Of a stretch of 64,000 bases of DNA, positions 58,553-64,000 are shown piece after piece. The stretch is taken from positions 1,288,276-1,352,275 of the forward strand of contig UYJD01000007.1 in the NCBI GenBank assembly GCA_900618795.1, given 5' to 3'. The notes beneath the pieces were generated by a model. That model was not told where the DNA came from and did not search any database. It saw only the letters and a program-made list of their open reading frames with translations. The position numbers and the translations under genes were made by a program. The first letter of the stretch is position 1; each line of letters begins with the position of its first letter. The DNA is from Cyanodermella asteris (lineage: Eukaryota; Ascomycota; Lecanoromycetes; Ostropales; Stictidaceae).

Positions 58553-60345
58553 TCATGAAGCCGCTTGGTTCGCCTGGGTATTCGTTGACGAGGCGCCCGC
58601 ATTTTGAGCCTGGATCTGTTCAAGCACTCGTGGCCCTGTCGCTCTACCCGCACTTCCGTCGAAAACGAAAGGACCAGCATCATTTCGGGGTGTCAAAGGG
58701 CCTTCACTGCCCACCAATTCAGCGTCCGTCCCCGAAGGCGTACCCGCTCGGAGATTGGCGCCAAGGTGTTGAGATGACGAACCGGGCACCTTGACGGGTT
58801 GGGAAGTTGATTGTAGTGTAGCATCAATGGAGGTATCCCCAAGCTCCAAAGCCTCCATTCCAGCGATCACGTCGGAGCCGTCGCCTTGAGGCGTGGCAAG
58901 CTCCGCAACCGGCGTCGTAGCAGCATCTGGCGCCGTAGACTCGTCGGCCTGCGTATCTTCTGTCGGCTGCTCGGCCTCGTCGGTATCATGTTGCGGGTTC
59001 CAATCCACCGTATCTTCGATATCCGCCTCGAGATCGGTGACCGCTCGGCAGTTGGGACAGACAAATTGGGGGTATGTTTTGTGGTCGTTTAACATGGGTT
59101 GGATGCACTTGAAATGCCATATGTGCGAGCAGGGCGCCATGAAGAGAGACTGACACGGGGCGATCGGCATTAAGCAGATGGCGCATTCGGTCGAGTTCTT
59201 GCCGCTCTTCTCCGCGGTAGTCTTGTTGAGCTCCCTGAGTTGCTTGTGGGTATTCATGCTGCGGCGTGTTAGCGCAGCTCTGGAAAACCTCAATCCACAA
59301 GGTCGCTGAGCTGATAGCGACCTCCTACCCGAGCGAAGCACATGCTGATTCGCTGTTGGAGCGCTCCAGGCAGGGACAGTACTTACTTGAAATCGTTCAA
59401 CTTCTTTTGCCAATTCCGGTTGCACTCAATTCTTATTTTAACACACCGAAATATGGCCTCCTCGCCGCCCTTGAAGTCGATACCAAGCTGCACAACATCG
59501 CCATCGTTAATGGGAAAAGGCTTGCTCTCGGTGTTGGGTTGGCTCAGTCGTATGTGGTTGAGAAAGGTCCCACTAGAACTTTTCACGTCCTTGATATACC
59601 ATTGACCACGACTGCACCAAAACTCGCAGTGTTTCCGCGAAACGACCTTGCTCTTGAAGCCGACGGGCGCAGCCGAGGCCACACCAGAAGGCGGATTCTG
59701 GATACCATCACGCTCCGAGTAGCGACCGACTCGGATGACACAGTCTTCGTGAGGGAGGGTGCGGGAGGTGGATGCGAAGGCAAGAGATGGCTTCGAGGCA
59801 CGGGGGTCCTGATGCGGGATGAGTTTGATGGTAGGCATCTGATCGGGCGCTAAGCCGTCACGGCCAGCGGCGGATGTATCTGAGGTGTTCATGGAAGAGG
59901 GGCCGACGCCGTCGCCAGCCTCCCGAGGTGAGGGCGAGGCTGGCGTCTGGTTGTGTTGGTCGCGCGGAGTCGATTTTGGGGTGCTAGAGGCAGTGGCCGA
60001 CGTCTGGGTCTGGGGCGAGACGCCGTTCTGCGAGCTGAAGGCGCGCCTGAGTCGAGCCATGGAGGAATTTGTGTCGGGAGCCAGAATGGATGTTCTGCTC
60101 GTTGTGCCGTCGACAGAAGGTGATGGCGGAGTAACAGGCTGGCGTGCAGGACGGTCGCCTGCCAGGGGATAGCCGGCTGGCACCTCAAGATCGGCCTGGT
60201 AGGAAGGCGAGACAGGTGGCGAAGCTCGATGTGGCCTACGAAGGAAGGACAAGCCTCTCGCGCGAGTTGGCCTCGAAGCGGCGAGCGAAAGTTGGGAGGT
60301 TGAATGCGATGGAGTCGGGGGAAGTTGGGCGGGTGAGGCAATCAT
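58553..60345 (-). CDS. DMA1: FHA-RING E3 ubiquitin ligase (Dma1/Dma2 family)
   Basis: Ubiquitin ligase of the spindle-position and septin checkpoint pathway, with a phosphothreonine-reading FHA domain. Exon 1 (60345-59387) and exon 2 (59258-58553) join over a 128-nt intron (GTAAGT...GCCGCAG), giving 554 residues; the splice yields LNDFN-MNTHKQL. The first 170 residues are Ser/Pro-rich and disordered. The FHA core is at about 202-298, with VIRVGRYS, SKVVSRKHCEFW and DVKSSSGTFLN. The RING is C345, C348, C363, H365, H368, C371, C387, C390 (RING-H2 spacing). The order FHA then RING with a short gap is diagnostic. The C-terminal 160 residues are acidic, disordered and fungal-specific. The first ATG in frame is at 60345; an upstream exon cannot be excluded because an AG acceptor (TTTGCAG) lies 5' of it. 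Confidence 0.9.
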
Positions 60346-61649
60346 ACCTAATTGGGGCGCCGGGGGCGGGGCTGACTGCAAAGTAGAGGACGAGATGTCA
60401 GCGACAGCGACGGCGACGACACCCAATTATAGATGTTGTTCCTCCAGTTGACGGTCGTATTCCAGCTCTGGAGCTCTGTTGCGCTGTCTTCGAGGGGACG
60501 CTATCGCACCGCGCCCGGTGAGCTCGACTCGCCTGGAGATTAAGATGGCGGCAAGGCTGAATTCGCCCTGATCGATGGATCAGCGTAAGGTAGGTTGCTT
60601 GAGTATCGTAGGTAGCTACTTTGTGTGCGCTTCCAATTTCCGATTCGACGCTCTACACTCAAGGCAGCATGGGAATGGATGCAAATGAACTTCGGAAGAG
60701 GTGGAAGCAGCTTCCTGCTGCGCTCTATGTATTCACTCGCCAGCTGCGCGCCGCAACGCTGTTATCGACTCTCCGTGATGCTCTCGCCATGGCCAAGGTC
60801 AGCGTCTAGACCTGCTTGCGGGCTGAGACGGCCTTGACAACCGGCGCGCATTGCTCCCCAGCTGCGACACTGACGGGCTAGAAGCTGCGTCCACGCGACC
60901 TGGCCGCTCTTGGCCGGACACTTGCTACCAAGCTAACCTCTAAGAAACTTGATTCCGCGGCCGACAGGGCTTCTCAAGTGCCGACAGACAAGCAGACATG
61001 CTGTGCATCTTCTTCCCCCGCCGAAACACCGCCACTGAGGTCCATCGCACCTTGCCGCGTGCTCCTATTCATGACTTTGTCGTGCCATATCACGGCTGTT
61101 GACCCATTGTGCCAGACTGATTTACTCAGACCGCCTCTCGAGTCAACGAGCCGAGTCTATGCGCCGAGCGGCTGCTCTGGTAAGAACCGTGTTGCGCTTT
61201 TTCAGTAGAGCAAGAGACCTTATTCCCGGTACAGTGCACATTCCCGCCATCGTTAAATGAGTTCACGGTCGAATATCGCATCTTGCTTTCATTCTCTGTC
61301 CAGTGTGTAAAACCTGTGTGGCCAAGACGTTCTCAGCCTCGTAGAACAGCAAACGAATGTCGTCCTTGATCCATGTACGTGCCGCGTCCGTATAGACTGC
61401 TTCGCATCCATGCAGCGCTCCAACAAAAACTCCGATTAAATGCAAGAATTTTTTCAAACTTGGTCTGACCATAAGGCTTGGTCCATCGTCCATACCTGCG
61501 CCACGCGGCCTTGACCTCCCCGCTTCCATGGTCTCGCGAGTCTTTAGCCTCTGGCTCTGCATGGACGACACATGGCAGCGCGAAACAGAAAGCGCTTCCC
61601 CTAAACGTCTCTTGGCTCACCACAGTCTTGACAGACAATTCGCAATTAT
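60346..61649. other. Intergenic, 1.3 kb, no gene seen
   Basis: Upstream of the FHA-RING gene and downstream of the leftward acyltransferase-like gene. No supported frame. Confidence 0.45.
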
Positions 61650-63110
61650 TCAGCTCGTCAACCAAGCAAACATCTTATGAGGAAGCACCCTGCTCGGCTG
61701 GTCGATGATACGGTGAAAGACTTCTGCCGCCAAAGCGCTGGCCAAAGCGCATACCAGGAAACACACTCCAACGGCAGTCACACCACTCGTTCGATCGATG
61801 AGAGCCATGTAAAGCTTGATTCCGGCGCCGTAAATGATGAATCCCTGTGTCAGGAAGTAGCCTATCGGTCTCGAGTCAGTTCCAATCACTCTAAACGCCC
61901 ACGCTTGGATCACTCCGGGGCAAGACTTACTCATGCTTCGCTCGCCGAGGTACATGAACGGCGAATAGGTAAAGAGGTGACGCAACTTGCTGCTGCCCTC
62001 GACTAGCAGCATGAAGCCAAGCATCAGAAAATAATTGTCGTCACGCGCTGTGGGCGCATATGGATCAGGATCCGTGTTGAGCCCGCCAGAGTAGTATTCT
62101 GCCGTGTGTCCGGTGAGCTCGAGGTCACGGTCCTGCGGTCTCCAAGCTGTCCAGATATATTGCATGATCATTCCCGCCAACATGAGACAGAAGGACAGGA
62201 ACCATGCTGGGATGCGGATGACCGCACCCCACTTCTCCTCCCGGCGGATGATCTTGTTCAAGACCGGGACGCGCAACAGCTCGGGGAACACCGATATGGG
62301 AAGTCCGCGGTCAAACTTCTCCCGGTAGTCCATGTAGATCACTGCGTCTGCTAGGAACAGGCCGGTAATCGAGTACCAAGCCCACGATTGTACCCACCAT
62401 GCCGTGACAATGAAGAGGAGCCACGCCTTGACGCGCCAGGCTCGATGAGTGAAAGGAATGATGACCATGGACATGTAAACCGTCATCGTCTGTTGGTACA
62501 CGAGCGACAAGTTGAAGGCAGTACCACCAGGCATCGTGTAGTTGGCCGCTTGATTGTTGTAATCTTTGTTGATGGCGAACAAGCCAAGCAGGGAGTTAAG
62601 ATATGCTAGTGCATTCGGGAGGACGTAAGGAATCGGAGCGCTGCTGTTGCCCGTCTGAAGCATGAAATCCTTGATGTATTGCACGCCTAGTCCCTTCCAC
62701 ATGCCCTGAGCAATTGCCAAAGGAATTGCGAACGCGAAGCCGATTCGAAATGGCCGCCGCGCGATTGAGGATGCGATGGCGCGCTTCTGACCCTCAGAGT
62801 CTGCTAATAGGAATGGCAGACAAATGGATCGTGCGCTCAGGAAAATGGCGAAGGAGTATAGTAGCGGTCCATTCCAGAAAAGCACAGAGAGCGTATAGCG
62901 GAGAATGAGTGCGTAGAAGGGCGTTTGGTCAGATGGGATAGGTTCGGGCAAGCCTGCCACGCTGCCTGGCAGGAAAACCAGGAAGAAGGTGTAGAGGAAA
63001 GTGCCCACTGTCACAAAGCCTCTCAGTCCTTGTAAGAAGTCATGCTCGTTTGACATAGCGTTGGGCGGGCGGTAGAACGAGGATAGAGCCTGTGAGATCT
63101 TGTCGTCCAT
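61650..63110 (-). CDS. Acyltransferase-3-like multi-pass membrane protein
   Basis: Predicted integral membrane acyl (often acetyl) transferase of the OafA/NRG-4-related acyltransferase 3 family in fungi; acceptor unknown. Single exon of 486 residues with about ten hydrophobic segments. The N-terminus has HDFLQGLRGFVTVGTFLYTFF, matching the family's (H/R)-x-LRG start, though the usual LDGLRG-A-I block is altered to FLQGLRGFV. Residues 295-315 hold a basic loop (NKIIRREEKWG), and the end FHRIIDQPSRVLPHKMFAWL resembles the family's closing D-x-P-S motif. Potential N-glycosylation sites lie in a lumenal loop (NSSA, NYTM, NLSL). A short stretch RSMSKSCPGVIQAW may include a cryptic intron, but no frame-keeping splice was found, so it is left unspliced. 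Confidence 0.78.
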   Translation of the reverse strand: MDDKISQALSSFYRPPNAMSNEHDFLQGLRGFVTVGTFLYTFFLVFLPGSVAGLPEPIPSDQTPFYALILRYTLSVLFWNGPLLYSFAIFLSARSICLPFLLADSEGQKRAIASSIARRPFRIGFAFAIPLAIAQGMWKGLGVQYIKDFMLQTGNSSAPIPYVLPNALAYLNSLLGLFAINKDYNNQAANYTMPGGTAFNLSLVYQQTMTVYMSMVIIPFTHRAWRVKAWLLFIVTAWWVQSWAWYSITGLFLADAVIYMDYREKFDRGLPISVFPELLRVPVLNKIIRREEKWGAVIRIPAWFLSFCLMLAGMIMQYIWTAWRPQDRDLELTGHTAEYYSGGLNTDPDPYAPTARDDNYFLMLGFMLLVEGSSKLRHLFTYSPFMYLGERSMSKSCPGVIQAWAFRVIGTDSRPIGYFLTQGFIIYGAGIKLYMALIDRTSGVTAVGVCFLVCALASALAAEVFHRIIDQPSRVLPHKMFAWLTS

Positions 63111-64000
63111 ATTTCCGGACTGCCCCCAAGAGATTGTCGAGGAAGGATAGAAAGCTGGTAGCTAGCTCGTTGCTCACTGGGCAAAGATATAAGCAGCTCG
63201 AAGTCGGAGGGGGGTGCCAGACCAACGCCTCTCCTTGTCACCTATATCCGAACAGAGTACGGTGTAGAGAGGAAGTAAGGCGTGGGCAAAACGCAAAGAA
63301 GCGCGACCAGGTCGAAGCTATGAAGGGGTATACGGCAGATGAGCGGTGCAAACGGGAAGTCTGAGGTAAGTGCAAGACCGAGAACGAATCGACAGCTGTA
63401 GAGTGTACCCCAGAAGATAGCAAAGGGAGAAGCAACCGCAAAAGACGGCAGCAAACCCGCCAGACAGATGGAATACAGAAACGCCGCCGGAATGCGTGCT
63501 GACTGCGACCAGAGTCGAGGTGCAGAGAGGGGCCTACTGGTGCTGAATGGGTAGAGAGAGTAGCTCGGTCGACATGAAGCGTGTAGATAGTAGTCATACG
63601 TCGCTCATCAGCAAGCAAAGATTTCCGCGTTGTACACGGCCACGGCGAGCGGCAGCACGACATGACGATCCGGGATCCAGCAAGGGTAGATGATCATTAT
63701 GCATTCACATGCCGCAGATCGTCGTGCTGCTGGAAATTGTGTATTGCCGTATCGTCCGTTTCGTCATTCCTCGGGAAGGCTGTGGGTCTACTTTGTGGTG
63801 CCGCACTACTAATTCGAGGACGCAGGACGCAGGATGCAGGATGTAGGATCTTGGTTTGCTGCTAGCTTCGCCATGTATGTATGTGCCTGAAGATCGCCAT
63901 CGAATCGGTTCGCTGACTTGCAAGGATGCATGGCTTGCCTTCCGGCGGTCCACCCACTCGTCCGGACCCATTTTGCAACGTTGCAGAGTGAGCCAGGCAG
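63111..64000. other. Upstream region of the acyltransferase-like gene to window end
   Basis: No gene supported. It probably holds the promoter and 5' leader of the leftward gene, plus a degenerate heptamer repeat near the end. Confidence 0.45.
63818..63845 (+). repeat. Four heptamers GGACGCA with stepwise C-to-T change
   Basis: Units read GGACGCA, GGACGCA, GGATGCA, GGATGTA, followed by GGATC. Confidence 0.8.

Noticed and set aside
61888-61935. Possible intron in the acyltransferase-3-like gene (GTAAGT to TTTAG)
   Set aside because: About 40 nt long, with donor and acceptor in different phases; splicing would create an early stop.

Overview
The window looks like nuclear DNA from a filamentous ascomycete (Pezizomycotina). 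Genes are dense and lie on both strands. Most introns are short GT-AG introns of about 43-90 nt, often with CTGAC or TACTAAC branch sites. The gene set includes fungal-only families: velvet, two Zn(II)2Cys6 factors, a kinesin-14 of the KlpA type and a VTC1 subunit. A Dothideomycete-like genome is possible, but I cannot fix the class or species from sequence alone. I see no rRNA, tRNA, CRISPR array, virus or intact transposon.

Layout. 0.6-12.5 kb: ceramide synthase (-), a UVRAG/Vps38-like autophagy and vacuolar sorting factor (+), an unrecognised coiled-coil protein (-), a four-TM fungal membrane protein (-), an INO80-subunit-F-like protein (-) and a kinesin-14 (-). 14.2-21.1 kb: a PlsC-like acyltransferase (+), a velvet regulator (+), a conserved fungal protein with a Rossmann-like motif (+) and SRP receptor beta (-). 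21.8-25.5 kb: a secreted serine carboxypeptidase (+) and a Zn2Cys6 factor (-), arranged tail to tail, each carrying one reading-frame lesion. 25.8-41.7 kb: Swc2/YL1 (+), a 1594-residue P4-ATPase (+), an Alba-domain protein (+), VTC1 (-) and a Tctex-type dynein light chain (+). 46.0-63.1 kb: a TRAPPC2L-like protein (+), a second and intact Zn2Cys6 factor (-), AFG1 (-), an Irc6/p34-like adaptin-binding protein (+), a Dma-type FHA-RING ligase (-) and an acyltransferase-3-like membrane protein (-). Between 41.7 and 46.0 kb I see no convincing gene.

Many of the genes serve membranes and traffic: sphingolipid synthesis, phospholipid flipping, ER targeting, TRAPP, adaptins, Vps34 complex II, polyphosphate and minus-end motors. 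They are ordinary housekeeping genes that do not form an operon or obvious cluster, so the theme may be chance. Most gene models here were joined by hand across introns. Exon borders follow splice signals, kept reading frame and family resemblance; none was confirmed by RNA data. I found no clear new multi-gene system. The points most worth following up are the two neighbouring broken genes at 21.8-25.5 kb, the probable GC-AG intron in the ceramide synthase and the unusually long first intron of VTC1.
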